A stretch of 64,000 nt of DNA from Sphaerulina vaccinii (Eukaryota; Ascomycota; Dothideomycetes; Mycosphaerellales; Mycosphaerellaceae). Under the pieces are notes generated by a model that searched no databases, was not told the DNA's origin, and saw nothing but the letters and a program-made list of their open reading frames with translations. Made by a program: the position numbers and the translations under genes. The stretch is taken from assembly GCA_022570795.1 (NCBI GenBank), contig JAKUDP010000004.1, forward strand, positions 1,736,001 through 1,800,000. The letters run 5' to 3'. Positions within the stretch are counted from its first letter, which is position 1, and each line of letters starts with the position of its first letter. Shown here piece by piece: positions 54,401 through 64,000 of this stretch.

Positions 54401-56075
54401 TGGCATCGGGTGGAGCGCCGTGAGTCAACAGCAGACGAACGTGATCCAGATCCGCTTTGGTTCCCTCTGTCAGCACCGTCGCAAGCGGGATGGCGAGATA
54501 GGCGGTCGGCACACCATGTTCCAGAATAACGTGAAGCGCCTCTAGCCTCATCGAATTGGGCTGTATCTTCATAATCGCTGGCATCAAAGTGCCCAAGTCA
54601 TTCGAATTATAGCTACAGCGCACAAGTGTCTTCAACATCGCGATATCTGTGTTTTGTAATGTTGCGCGTATTGCTGCCATGTTCTCGAAGTGGACTGATG
54701 CGCCTAGGCCAAGCAAGATCTCAACCTCTTTGGTATGCCCGCGTTCAGCAGCCAATACCAGACGGCGGCTCAGCGAATCGCTAGCCAAGCTATAAGAGCT
54801 GAACGTGTCCAGAAGTCTCAGAACGTCTTCTCGCGAAGCCATCTCTGGAATCCAATCTAGAGCAGTTGATGATGGCGAAGACTTGGCCCACAAGAGGTCT
54901 AATGTTTCGAAGTCCATTCTCGTCACCGCTAACTTCAGAGCGTTGTGTGGCTCGAGATCTGGAGTGACTCCTGCAGCCGCTAAGACCTCGATACGTGATG
55001 CATCACGAACGTGAACAGCATCGAACAACTCTTGTCGCAGGACTGGGTGGTCCGAAAGAAGTCCAGCCTCGCCAAGCAGAGCAAGGAAGGAGTGTCTGGT
55101 CTCGGAGCTGGCAAATGTTGAGACCAGTAGATATGCTGATAAGTGGTCGTAATGAGCAAGTTTATCTCCGTTCGTGTACGCAAGCATGACTGCCGCTGAT
55201 GGGAAGTCCTCGGATTCCAATGCCCTGGTAAACATTTGCTCAGTCGTCGCATCTGGAACATGTCTCAGACAGAGTGAAAGCACCTCGAGGGCGACACTGG
55301 ATGCAGAAAGGAGAGCGTTCCGCCAGAATTCGGCGTTCAGGCTTCGCGGAGCAGCCAGGAGCAGTTGGACAGTCTCGATGTCTTCTAATCGCATGCGCTC
55401 GCTCATCTGCTCTTTACAAGCAGAAGCATTGGCACCATAACTGAGTAAGATCTCCATTGCTGCAATAGCGCGCTGACTGAACGCGAGGGAGAATGCCTTG
55501 TCCAAGACTTTACGATCCTCCACAGCGCTGCAGAACAAACGGATGTAGTCCAGGTTCTCCACCGTAGTGACATGATCAAGCCAAGGAATCAATTCGGAAA
55601 AAGCTGCAGTCTGGCGTTTCTGAGTCTTGAGAGTACCAAGCAATTTTCCATTTTTGCTTTTTGGTGCATGGCGATGCTGCCAAAGGTCTTCAAGATTCAT
55701 GCTACCGGCTTCGACGCCGCGAAGTAGCAGAGCTCGCGCGACTTCCACCGGCTGCAGCGTAGGCTCGGCGAGCAAGCTGTTGATGGCACATGCCACTTCA
55801 TGCTTGCTAAAGGTCCAATTGTTCTGGTCGGATGCTTTGCTTAGGCGTTTGCTCGAGAAATGGCTGCGAAAGCCTCCGCTCGGAGGTTTGTAGCCTGGCT
55901 GGCTGACTCGCTGAGATGCAAGAAGCCAAGTCGCATCTTCAGTATCGCTGGCCGATGTGGATCGTAGTGGTATATCAGGTTGACGTTGTAAGATTGGAAG
56001 TCGAGCCGGTCTTTTCAGGCCAGCCTTGGCCAGAAAAGTGGGGACTCTTTCCGAATCCGAGTCCGAGGAGTCCAT
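51421..56075 (-). CDS. Giant ankyrin-repeat protein
   Basis: Protein of 1534 aa from exon 1 52256-56075 and exon 2 51421-52205, joined by a 50-nt GT-AG intron (52206-52255) that restores ...KSKGAK/DHLTYTTP... in frame. The start MDSSDSDSERVPTFL is the first in-frame ATG. After a disordered Ser-rich head (about 100 residues) almost the whole length is degenerate ankyrin-type helix pairs, for example AIAAMEILLSYGANASA, HTKEVEILLGLGASVHFENM, HPGIIRLLLSHGADANYEEG and DLETIRLLVTKGADPNGSNA. No NACHT, kinase or membrane domain is visible. A scaffold or recognition role is likely. Divergent from the vWA/alpha-kinase gene. Confidence 0.88.
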
Positions 56076-56484
56076 ATTGACGCGCTGGACATCTTCCTCC
56101 CATTTCACGACATCAACAACGACAGCATCAGAATATCAAGATCCGTGAACGCAAGCTACCAGGTAGAGCATGTCAAGAAATCCCCCGCCGATGGATCCTG
56201 CATAGCCACCGCCTCGAGGCTGCGCATCAGGCGAAATGCAGCCACCCTGAGGCCGCATCGGTCAGGCTGTGCAAGATGAAGGCATACATGCATGAATATA
56301 GCTGTTGCCAGTGGTATAGCGCTATCACTGCGATCCTTCATGGAATGCCTTAGGTGTATACATCGGCATGATAAAGAGCTGATCACTTCTAGTCTGCTTC
56401 TCTCGTCTTATCCCTACGTCTGCTACAGACGGATCTGTCATACTGAGTGGCTCTTCAAGCCGCTCCATTTTCTCTCTTTCGAAG
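56076..56484. promoter_or_regulatory. Divergent promoter, ankyrin protein / alpha-kinase
   Basis: 409 bp between the start codons. No distinct motif recognised. Confidence 0.5.
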
Positions 56485-58932
56485 ATGGCACCTTCTTCTG
56501 CAGACTCAGTATCTCGCTCGAAGATGTCTGCACGAGAGCTGGCAGCGATGTCAGATCAAATGCTACGCGCCTCTCTCACTCGCAGTGCCACTGCCACCGT
56601 CGCCCAACCACAGGCACGTGCACCATCTGCAGCATCAACGTCCGCATCGACAACACAAGCATCAGATCGGCCTCCTCCTTATCACAGTCTGTACTCAAAC
56701 GATATGCCGAAGTCGAACCTGGACAGCTTGAAGAAGAAGATGCAGGACGAGGTCCATCGTGCGAATGCCCAGATGCAACGGCCGGACACCAGTGGGCTCT
56801 TCAAAGAGATGTGTTCGACCGATCTTCTCTTTCTCATCGACACCACCTTCTCAATGGGTCCATACATAGATGGAGCACGAGATCAGGTCAAAGACATCGT
56901 AGCCGATATCAAGAACACATTCCTTAACGAGGCCGACGTGCGGGTAGCTGTGGTCAGCTACAAGGATCACCAATTTGTGCCAGATCTCATCACTCAATCT
57001 CTCGACTTCACCACATCGACAGACGACGTGTACGAGTTCCTGGACGGGCTGAGCGCTGGTGGAGCAACCACTACAACGGCGCTTGATTGGTGCGAGAATG
57101 CTCTTGGTGGCGTCAAACAAGCGCTCAACGCGTCTTGGAAGCAGGAAACGCGCTGCATCATACACATTGCGGACGCTCCTCCACATGGCCATGATCTGCA
57201 CGACTATGCAGAGAAGAGCGATCAGTACTATAAGCCCGGCAGCGAGCCTCACGGCTTGCTCTACGCCCCTCTTCTGCAGCAAGTGATCAAGCTGAACATC
57301 AACTACGCATTCCTCAAGATCGAGAGTGGTACTGATCGCATGGCATATGCTTTCGCCTCCGAATTCGGTACTGGTAATGCTACACTACTCGCGACGAACA
57401 AGTACTTCGACGAGTCAAAGCACGTTGCATTCGATCTCGATGGCAAGATCGCTACCAAGCCACAGTTTCAGGAGTGGCCGCTGGGAACATCTTATGGCGA
57501 GATTCGCCACCTTGTAAGCAAGACTGTAACCAGTTCCTTTTCCCGCACAGCAAGCCGCACTCTCGCGCTTCGTGCCGACGCTAGACCCTCGAACATTATG
57601 CCATCTATCTCAGAAGACGCGGCAAGTAATGCAAGCGACAGTCAAATTGCACTCGAAGATGTTCCACCCGAGTGGAACGACCTCGAATGGTTCGATGGGC
57701 CCTTCGAGATGGTAGGCTTTTGCCCTGCAGGAGCGCACAATGCCACCACGCTCAACGAGATGATGGATGCGGATGCGAATATCAAGCTGAGCACTGCACG
57801 TTTCACTCTCCACACTCGCGGCAAGCCGTTCGCGAACGGAGCTATGCGCGCTGCATCGTACGCTTGTACTGTAAGTATACCCTCGGCACCTCTTCGAGCT
57901 TGAGCCGGTCCACGAAAGAAGCAGATATTATGCCGGGCGTCAAGGGGAGGCAAATTTGAAGGCATCTACTGACCCATGGATCAGGAAGCTTCAGACAGCC
58001 CATTCGTGGTCAAGACATTTCTCAGAGCGCATATCAACCCACGTCCACTCATGATCGAGGACATGAAGATCCAAACACTGTGCAAGGCATTCGCTCTCGA
58101 GTTCAATGGACTTCTCGCGATCGAGCCCCATCTCGACTTTATCGTCACATCCTGTCTGCAGCGCACACCCAAAGCGGGCTCCGATCAGTATGGACCGTGT
58201 GTGTCTCTCGAGCCATACATTCCTGGCACTTATGTCAAGTACAATAACAACACGACCTACGTCAATCCGGACTTGTCAGACGACTTCAACCAGTTGGTCC
58301 AGGCCTTTTCACACTTCACATTTGAGCGCTCATATGGACATCTTCTTGTCAACGATCTGCAAGGAGTTCCTTCGAGCCGTCTGTTGACTGATCCCGCAGT
58401 CCAGACGAGGAACAGGGAACGTTTCAAGTTGAGCGATGCCAATCTAGGCAACTCAGGCATCAAGCTCTTTTTCGTCTCTCACGAGTGCAACAAGTATTGC
58501 CAGCAGCTCAGCCTCGAAAGCAACAAAACGATGTTCGCTTCTGGAGACTTCAAGTTCAGGGAAAGCTGGCCGATCCCGGAGCCCACTGTCTTCTGCTCTA
58601 ACAAGTTGTGTCGAAGCATTATGCGTCAGAACAAAGCTCATGCCTCAATGGACTATCCTGGGCACAAATGGTGCGACGCGTGCTGGTCACAGCTCGAAGC
58701 CTACTCAACCAACGTAGCTTGCGAAGGACCTGGCCCTGCGCACTATTTCAATTGCTCCAGATTCTACTATCAATCACAGGGCGAGCTTATGCCACTCGAG
58801 TGCGAACAACATCGGCCTCAAGATGAGGCAGTGTATAGTGCTGCGGCAGTTGGTGGCAGTATGTTTAGTAGGATGAAGTCCAAAAGCTCAGGCCCGATGC
58901 TTGCAGGTTCGATGAAAGGCAAGATGTGGTAG
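56485..58932 (+). CDS. vWA domain fused to an alpha-kinase (MHCK/EF2K-type)
   Basis: Protein of 777 aa; exon 1 56485-57870, intron 57871-57984 (114 nt), exon 2 57985-58932. After a Ser/Ala-rich head, residues about 110-320 are a von Willebrand A domain: TDLLFLIDTTFSMGPYIDGA with a MIDAS-like D-x-T-x-S (Asp near residue 119) and IIHIADAPPHG. Residues about 430-650 are an atypical alpha-kinase domain: FVVKTFLRA with the ATP-binding Lys, YGHLLVNDLQGV, LLTDPAVQT and the Gly-rich LGNSGIKLFFVSHECNKYC, the zinc/His-Cys end of the fold. A third Cys-rich segment follows (FCSNKLCRSIM ... HKWCDACW). The architecture matches Dictyostelium VwkA-like kinases. Substrate unknown. Confidence 0.88.
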
Positions 58933-59091
58933 GCTTCGAGGCTGTATCACGAGGGTGCCGTGACTGTTGGCCTCATGCAAGTAATAATGTTTGTGTTGAT
59001 CGCAACTTCCTGCAGTGTGACATGATAGCTACTCAATCTGGAAATACATATCACCGCTTCTCATTTGTCATGCCAATCTTGCTTTTATGAC

Positions 59092-59559
59092 TCAAGCCCG
59101 AAAGTCAGCAAACTGCTGGCAGTTGCACCGATCTGGCTCCGGTCCACTAATCGCATTGTCAGTATCGAGTCGCCCTCAAATCTTCTCTTCACTTACCATC
59201 CAGTCAATGGATATCCCTCAACGACAGCCCGAGCACGGCACGCATTCCAGATACCACAGCACAGAGTACAGCCAGCATCGACTTGTGGCTCTGGAGTCGG
59301 CTCGCGCTTGACTTTAAAGTCTGCAAACTGCTGGCAGTTGCAGCGATTAGGCTCTGCGCCGCTGTCCCATGCATCAGAATATCATATCCAAGATGAAGGA
59401 TGTCACTTACCAGTCTGTCAAGGGGTTTCCTTCGACGACGGCACGAGCACGGCAAGCATTCCAGATGCCGCAGGAGAATGTGCAGCCGGCATCGACTTGT
59501 GGAGCTGCGGAGGCTCCGGCGGCGCTGAGGATTGCCATTGCGAGGATTGCGAATTGCAT
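59092..59559 (-). CDS. Secreted precursor with two copies of a cysteine motif
   Basis: Model of mine, 122 aa: exon 1 59411-59559, intron 59362-59410, exon 2 59197-59361, intron 59147-59196, exon 3 59092-59146. The signal peptide is MQFAILAMAILSAAGASA. Residues 20-65 and 75-120 are near-identical units PQVDAGCT-x2-CGIWNACRARAV, VEG-x-PLT-x-CG-x-EP-x-RCNCQQFADF. Between them KVKR ends in a Lys-Arg site for Kex2-type proteases. Unit 1 has six Cys, unit 2 seven. Both introns interrupt the fourth Cys codon of their unit at the same phase, and exon 2 is 165 nt, exactly one 55-residue period. Role unknown; secreted peptide or effector precursor is inferred. Confidence 0.8.
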
Positions 59560-60493
59560 GATTGTCGATAGGATGATTGGATTTGAAGAAGTTATATGGT
59601 GTTGTATCTTGTGTTGTTGTGAATGTTAGATGTCTTTCAAAGATGACCGTCTCTCGCTTTCTTTATATCTTTTACTCTGCACCTGATGCTGCTGTCTGTA
59701 TTGTATCGTCATAACTATTCGATGAGCGTCGATTCATATCCTAAGAGACTCAGCTGGCCATCGTTCCGAAGCCAAGTATTCTCCGACTGGCTGATCAGAA
59801 GACGAAGACTACGCATACCCAGATGCACATCTTGCCATAGGTGTTCCAACAGACGCAGTTGAGAATATCTCTTGCCTGCTTGGATCACAGAGGCGAGCGA
59901 CCCTCACGTTGGGGAACAGCATTATGCTGCTTGACGTATATTGTGACATCGAAGTGGTCTCGATATAGGGCGAACAAGTCTTGTCAGGGACTTCGTTGTC
60001 CGAACGATACGAGCCCAGTTATGTACTATAGTCGTCAGAGTTGCAGGATGCGGAACACGAGCCACGTGCTTACTATACCAGCTCTCAGTACTGTGGTAGG
60101 TAGCTGTACTGGGCTTGGCGATTGTAATAGTCTTCAGCGGCGTGAAGACCAACCTATTGCGAAGAGCTGTGGGCACCAGTAAGAAGACGCCACAAGCGAC
60201 GCGGCATGAGCTTGTTCATCCGGAATCATGCACTAGCACAAACAGGAAGGGCAAAGAAAACCCATACATAGCCAATGCAACACGTGTAGACCATGCTTCA
60301 TGCCCTATGCTCCACAGCGAAAGATCAGCATTGTCGATACGAGACTGCTGTGCTCGATCATATGTAGTACATAGTGTAACGTACCGATCGCAGTCGAGGA
60401 TCGCCCAAGTCGCAGCTTGTACCACTTCTAGACGCAGCTGGCTGCTCCTCTCGTACAGCATTGTTGTCTTGCCTTACAGAGTCGTGGCTCACG
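59560..60493. other. Intergenic
   Basis: Promoter of the duplicated-motif gene and 3' region of the methyltransferase; no supported gene. A TATA-like TATATCTTTT on the minus-strand side lies near 59660. Confidence 0.4.
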
Positions 60494-61264
60494 TCAGACA
60501 TGAGCGGTATCGTCTTCGAGCGTAATCAGGGTCGAAGGCATCGCATAGCAAGTCGAAGTTGATGCAGTCCCCCACTTCCTTCTGAGAACGACCATCCTGC
60601 CACCTTTACTCTCTCCTTCGATGATACCAAACTCATTCGTCCCCAGCACTTCCACTACTCCACTCTCCCACAGTCCTTCCACCATAGCTTTATAGCCTCC
60701 ACTCTCCCAGATCTCCTCATGCACGGTAGCGACCACCAAGCCTCCACCACCTTTCACAACTCTCGCGAACTCCCGCAAGACTCCAGGACCAACATGCCCT
60801 TTTGTCAAAGTCCCAACACACATCACAACATCATACGTCCCATCAACAATCAATAAAGGCTCGTTGAGATCCGCGGTCGACAGCTTCCGGTACACTCCCT
60901 TCTCTCTCGCCACATCGAGCAATCCCGGAGTGAGATCAACTCCATCAACCACGAAGCTCTGTCCTGTAAGTTGCGCAGATGGAATGAGACATTCTGCTAC
61001 GAGGCCTGTTCCACAGCCTGCGTCGAGAACACTCAAAGCCGATCGATCTTCTGAATCCGAATTTGTTGACGGCAGATGAGCTAGTAAGGCTTGCACAGCT
61101 TTGAGAGGCGATGCATATCTTGCATCTGTCAGGTCTTCGTCGTATGATGCTGCCCATTCTGAGTATAAGTCTTGAGCTGCAGCTGTGGAATTGAGGGCGT
61201 ATGCTCTTTCGAGGTAGTCGCCTTGTGGACCGGTCATGGAATGAGTGAGATCCTGGTGAGACAT
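60494..61264 (-). CDS. Class I SAM-dependent methyltransferase (METTL27/WBSCR27-like)
   Basis: Single-exon gene for 256 aa. Motif I VLDAGCGTGLVAECL binds S-adenosylmethionine; VDGVDLTPGLLDVAREKGVY gives the acidic residue for the ribose, and YDVVMCVGTL plus VKGGGGLVVATVHEE are motifs IV-VI of the Rossmann-like fold. The N-terminal AAQDLYSEWAASYDEDLTDA is shared with the Williams-Beuren region protein 27 group. The substrate is unknown. Start MSHQDLTHSMTG; a second ATG nine codons in is possible. No targeting signal is seen. Confidence 0.88.
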   Translation of the reverse strand: MSHQDLTHSMTGPQGDYLERAYALNSTAAAQDLYSEWAASYDEDLTDARYASPLKAVQALLAHLPSTNSDSEDRSALSVLDAGCGTGLVAECLIPSAQLTGQSFVVDGVDLTPGLLDVAREKGVYRKLSTADLNEPLLIVDGTYDVVMCVGTLTKGHVGPGVLREFARVVKGGGGLVVATVHEEIWESGGYKAMVEGLWESGVVEVLGTNEFGIIEGESKGGRMVVLRRKWGTASTSTCYAMPSTLITLEDDTAHV

Positions 61265-61762
61265 CTTGCCTGTGTCTTCTGTACCGGAAGCTGGAGAGGA
61301 TATGGTACACTACCAAGATCGGTGAAGCATCTGGTATTGACATTGGTACCTTGAAGGATCAAGCCACTGACGTCGCGCCGACCGACTGCCCCATGACAGT
61401 TTGGCAGAATGCAGGTACATTGTAGATCTGTTGCAGGTGTGCTTGTGATATGTGCATGCATCGCGAAAAGTCCAATGTCGAATGTGCTACGACAGTGGCA
61501 GGCCAGTGGTAGGAAAACGTCTTGTACCCAAAGCAGACGCGAATGTAGGTTTACCACAACCCATCAAGGCATATCCAGCTCAGATCAAGTTTCGCCGAAG
61601 TCATGTAACTCACTCGTCCACTCCATCTTGTGCTCCCGGGTTGGTCTCAATGTTACTCACTCTCGGAGCCATTACATCTGTCCCTGGCTCGGGCTAGCTC
61701 ACTCCCCTTCATGACACGTCCCACTCGACTGTTCGCGCTCGTCAGTCGGTCAGATGGGGATT
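61265..61762. other. Intergenic
   Basis: About 500 nt upstream of the methyltransferase; no supported gene. Confidence 0.4.
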
Positions 61763-62572
61763 TCAACCTCGCCGACCTCGCCACCAATTCTTCACCCACA
61801 TGCACATGCTCGTCCATTTTGAGCGTATCAGCTGCCGACTTGGATCATGCCATGACCAGAAGACGGCAACAAATGCGGCTACAAGTGCGGCAATTTGTTC
61901 CCCAGCCTGCTCCTTCTTCCAAGTGAACATATGCTCTCCGACTCGAGGTATGGCATAGTACGATCCGAGACCATCAGATAGCCACAGGGTGACCAAGCAA
62001 ACGAATGCCACAGCTCTACGCCAGCCCGGAGCTGTTATGTCTGTGTTGTCCATTTTCCAGATCGTAGTCCCGATCATCAGCAATATTGCAGTGATGATTG
62101 CAGGTGCTTGGTGCTCCAAGATGGGTGCTGAATTGTGGCACCAGACCGAATAAATTAATAGCCCGATTGCTGATATCCTAGCATACTTGTAGGCTGATGT
62201 CACGAAGACATGTAGTATGCTCAAGTCGGCGGCTGCCTCCAGTACTGTTAAGCATGCTTCCAGCTCAACGTCGCGTCGCACGGGGATTCGATAGATGGAC
62301 CATCCGATGATAGGCACGACGTAGCCAACCGCGCCCACCACATCCATACAGATTTCAATCCCCGGTTCCTTCTGAGCTCTGATCAAGGTAGACACTGTCG
62401 CGAAGTACCATCCCATATAATTGCCTGGGCCAAAATATGGCGATACATTTTCGTACGCAGCAGGATTGCTGGGACGATAGCGATATGCATCGAAAAGTAT
62501 AACGCCCGTGTATGCTGCGACAGCGTAGAGAAGGAATAGAGAGTCGCGCCAAAGCCTCTTCTCTGGTGGCAT
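61763..62572 (-). CDS. Multi-pass membrane protein of unknown function
   Basis: Frame of 269 aa starting MPPEKRLWRDSLFLLYAVAA; 42 codons further upstream another ATG exists, but that extension is Cys/Ile-rich and not conserved-looking. About seven hydrophobic segments are visible: LFLLYAVAAYTGVILF, VVGAVGYVVPIIGWSIY, ISAIGLLIYSVW, APAIITAILLMIGTTIW, RAVAFVCLVTLWLS and IAALVAAFVAVFW. Conserved-type Trp, Tyr and Asn-Pro residues lie near helix ends (YRPSNPAAYENVSPYFGPG). No transporter or receptor motif is recognised. Likely a fungal-specific integral membrane protein. Confidence 0.7.
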   Translation of the reverse strand: MPPEKRLWRDSLFLLYAVAAYTGVILFDAYRYRPSNPAAYENVSPYFGPGNYMGWYFATVSTLIRAQKEPGIEICMDVVGAVGYVVPIIGWSIYRIPVRRDVELEACLTVLEAAADLSILHVFVTSAYKYARISAIGLLIYSVWCHNSAPILEHQAPAIITAILLMIGTTIWKMDNTDITAPGWRRAVAFVCLVTLWLSDGLGSYYAIPRVGEHMFTWKKEQAGEQIAALVAAFVAVFWSWHDPSRQLIRSKWTSMCMWVKNWWRGRRG

Positions 62573-63230
62573 GCTTCGCTCGAGTTGGTCAGTGATTACG
62601 TTGTGTATGTATATGCAAGTGTTTGAAATTCTAAGAGTGCAAGAGCAGAGAACGTCAGCCTGAGAAGTCTTATACGCTCTGACAAGCACTTGATGCATAT
62701 ACCATTTGAGGACTGAGGCGTTCGGCGTTCTTGAGGAAAAGCGTCTACAAGGCTACGAGAGCTGTTAGCGTAGGAGCCACGTTCATCTGCCATTGGCTTG
62801 GCACACCTGGCTTGCATTAACAACGCAGTGTAGGTCACTTTGTGACTTGACCGCTGTATGCTCAGCCTGATCACAGCCATGTCAGCCCGTTGGCAGCCTC
62901 ATCGCAGCCTGGTCACAGGAGGGCGGCCAGTAGCCAAGCAGCCCACACCCTCATGCAGTCAGTGGCCTTTCCAGCGTGACACTCGCTTTTCGCCTTTTCT
63001 TGCCCAGTCAGTGTAGTTGAGGCTTAGTGCAGACTGCAGACGCGCACTAGCTGAGGCGGGCGGAGCAGTGGTCTCGATATCTGATAAAGCGCTCGAAAGC
63101 ATGTGATAAGGTCAGTGACTGGGCTTGCAGCTAAAGTACCATGTAGCTCACTTGGAGCGACGACTCACCCAGCCCAACTCATGAGAGCATTCTCACTCCA
63201 TACTCTCCGCGCCATACGAGGGTCGCCCCT
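62573..63230. other. Intergenic
   Basis: No gene seen. A CAGCCTGATCACAGC-type short repeat (CAGCCT/CAGCC words) recurs between 62865 and 62930. Confidence 0.4.
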
Positions 63231-63665
63231 TCAATGCTCACCAACGCCGTCGTTTTTGGGCGCAGGGGCCTCGATCTCCTGCTTAGCCTGTTTCATCAAA
63301 CCCTCCATACTCTCGGTAAGAGCCTCCTCCGTCTGTTTATTAGTAACTCCCTCCTTCATTTTCTCGACCTTGACATATCCATTGTTAACCCACACATACT
63401 CCGGCAACTTGCCACCCTTGGGCACACCCACCAGGTAGCAGGTGAATCTTTCCTCGGGTGGGCCACCCATGTTGCAAGCGTAATTCACCAAGTCGTTGTG
63501 GTGGAAGTACCACTCTATGTTTGAAGCAATTGTCGAGCGGTTCGCTGAGTATGGTTCCGGAAGGATGATCAGGTAGATTGCCAGAGCTGAGTCTTGAAAG
63601 CGAGGTATCTCCTCGCGCATCAGTGCAGACTTGGCCCATGACAGCGCCGTGTCAGGAGTGGTCAT
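63231..63665 (-). CDS. Conserved-looking hypothetical protein
   Basis: Single-exon frame of 144 aa starting MTTPDTALSWAKSALM. It has no signal peptide or membrane segment. The central WYFHHNDLVNYACNMGGPPE followed by RFTCYLVGVPKGGKLPEYVW is an ordered, Tyr/Asn/Gly-rich core that looks like a real small domain; the C-terminal third is a charged helix (EKMKEGVTNKQTEEALTES). No family recognised. Balanced composition and the absence of better frames support it. Confidence 0.6.
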   Translation of the reverse strand: MTTPDTALSWAKSALMREEIPRFQDSALAIYLIILPEPYSANRSTIASNIEWYFHHNDLVNYACNMGGPPEERFTCYLVGVPKGGKLPEYVWVNNGYVKVEKMKEGVTNKQTEEALTESMEGLMKQAKQEIEAPAPKNDGVGEH

Positions 63666-64000
63666 TACGGGTTCGTTGGTGCCGATTGAAGCTGCGAGTG
63701 GGAGTGAGAGGGTGGTCCTGGTGATGGCGAAAATTTGATGTATAGTTTCGTGTTTGCTGTTGTTCTTCTGAGGCGCACCTCTCTGTGTGGCGACAGAAAT
63801 GCAATTCGCTGGAAGGTGATCGTGGTTGATGGATCGAAATCGAAAGTGGAGAAACTAAATAAGGGAGGGTCAGCAATGTCAACTCAGCAACGCCTACCTT
63901 TTCGGCGATGCGAGGTCCTCATGCATCTAGCTGCCAATGCAGTAGAGCTCGGCGCCACACTGAAGACGAGACCATATCGTACAGTCTGAGTATCAAATTT
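63666..64000. other. Upstream region to window end
   Basis: Promoter of the preceding minus-strand gene; no gene can be supported up to the window edge. Confidence 0.4.

Noticed and set aside
59204..59455. 83-codon minus-strand frame
   Set aside because: Reads through both introns of the duplicated-motif gene in another frame.

Overview
The window looks like nuclear DNA of a filamentous ascomycete, probably a Dothideomycete. The support is the many short (about 50-70 nt) GT-AG introns with CTAAC/CTGAC branch sites, and the gene set: ARP5, SAM50, eIF4G, a GPR89-type pH regulator, a DOMON-b561 protein, a P450, a Baeyer-Villiger monooxygenase and small secreted cysteine-rich proteins. The class assignment is inference; nothing here proves a species.

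Layout: 1-3.8 kb holds no gene I can support. A four-exon homeobox factor lies at 3.8-5.6 kb, followed by a 4.2-kb gene-poor stretch and eIF4G at 9.9-14.5 kb. From 15 to 25.5 kb come a hotdog thioesterase (with a GC-AG intron and a 13-nt exon), a GNAT acetyltransferase, a DOMON-b561 protein, the GPHR channel-like protein, a small single-pass membrane protein, an unusual zinc-finger protein and an F-box-like protein. From 25.7 to 30 kb the genes are accessory in character: a small secreted protein, an ankyrin relic, two tandem RING-membrane proteins and a BTB protein. ARP5 is at 30.5-32.8 kb. A frame-broken 2EXR-like gene and a disordered protein run to 37 kb. A 3-kb gap carries an intron-containing tRNA-Thr(CGU).

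At 40.1-45.3 kb a P450 and a Baeyer-Villiger monooxygenase converge on a 1.4-kb array of about seven tRNA-like repeats. The monooxygenase promoter consists of 338-bp tandem repeats. From 46.4 to 49.4 kb two mitochondrial genes, one of them SAM50, share a 185-bp divergent promoter. Then come a 12-cysteine secreted protein, a 1534-aa ankyrin protein, a vWA/alpha-kinase fusion, a secreted precursor with an exactly duplicated exon, a class I methyltransferase, a membrane protein and a conserved hypothetical.

The two strongest candidates for something undescribed are the tandem array at about 42.2-43.6 kb and the secreted precursor at 59.1-59.6 kb. Most array units have a TATA-like element, a perfect A box, a hairpin that co-varies between copies, a B-box-like element and a T-run, which suggests a family of small Pol III RNAs. 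The precursor carries two copies of a cysteine motif separated by a Lys-Arg site.

All gene models come from reading frames, splice signals and remembered family motifs only; no search was run.
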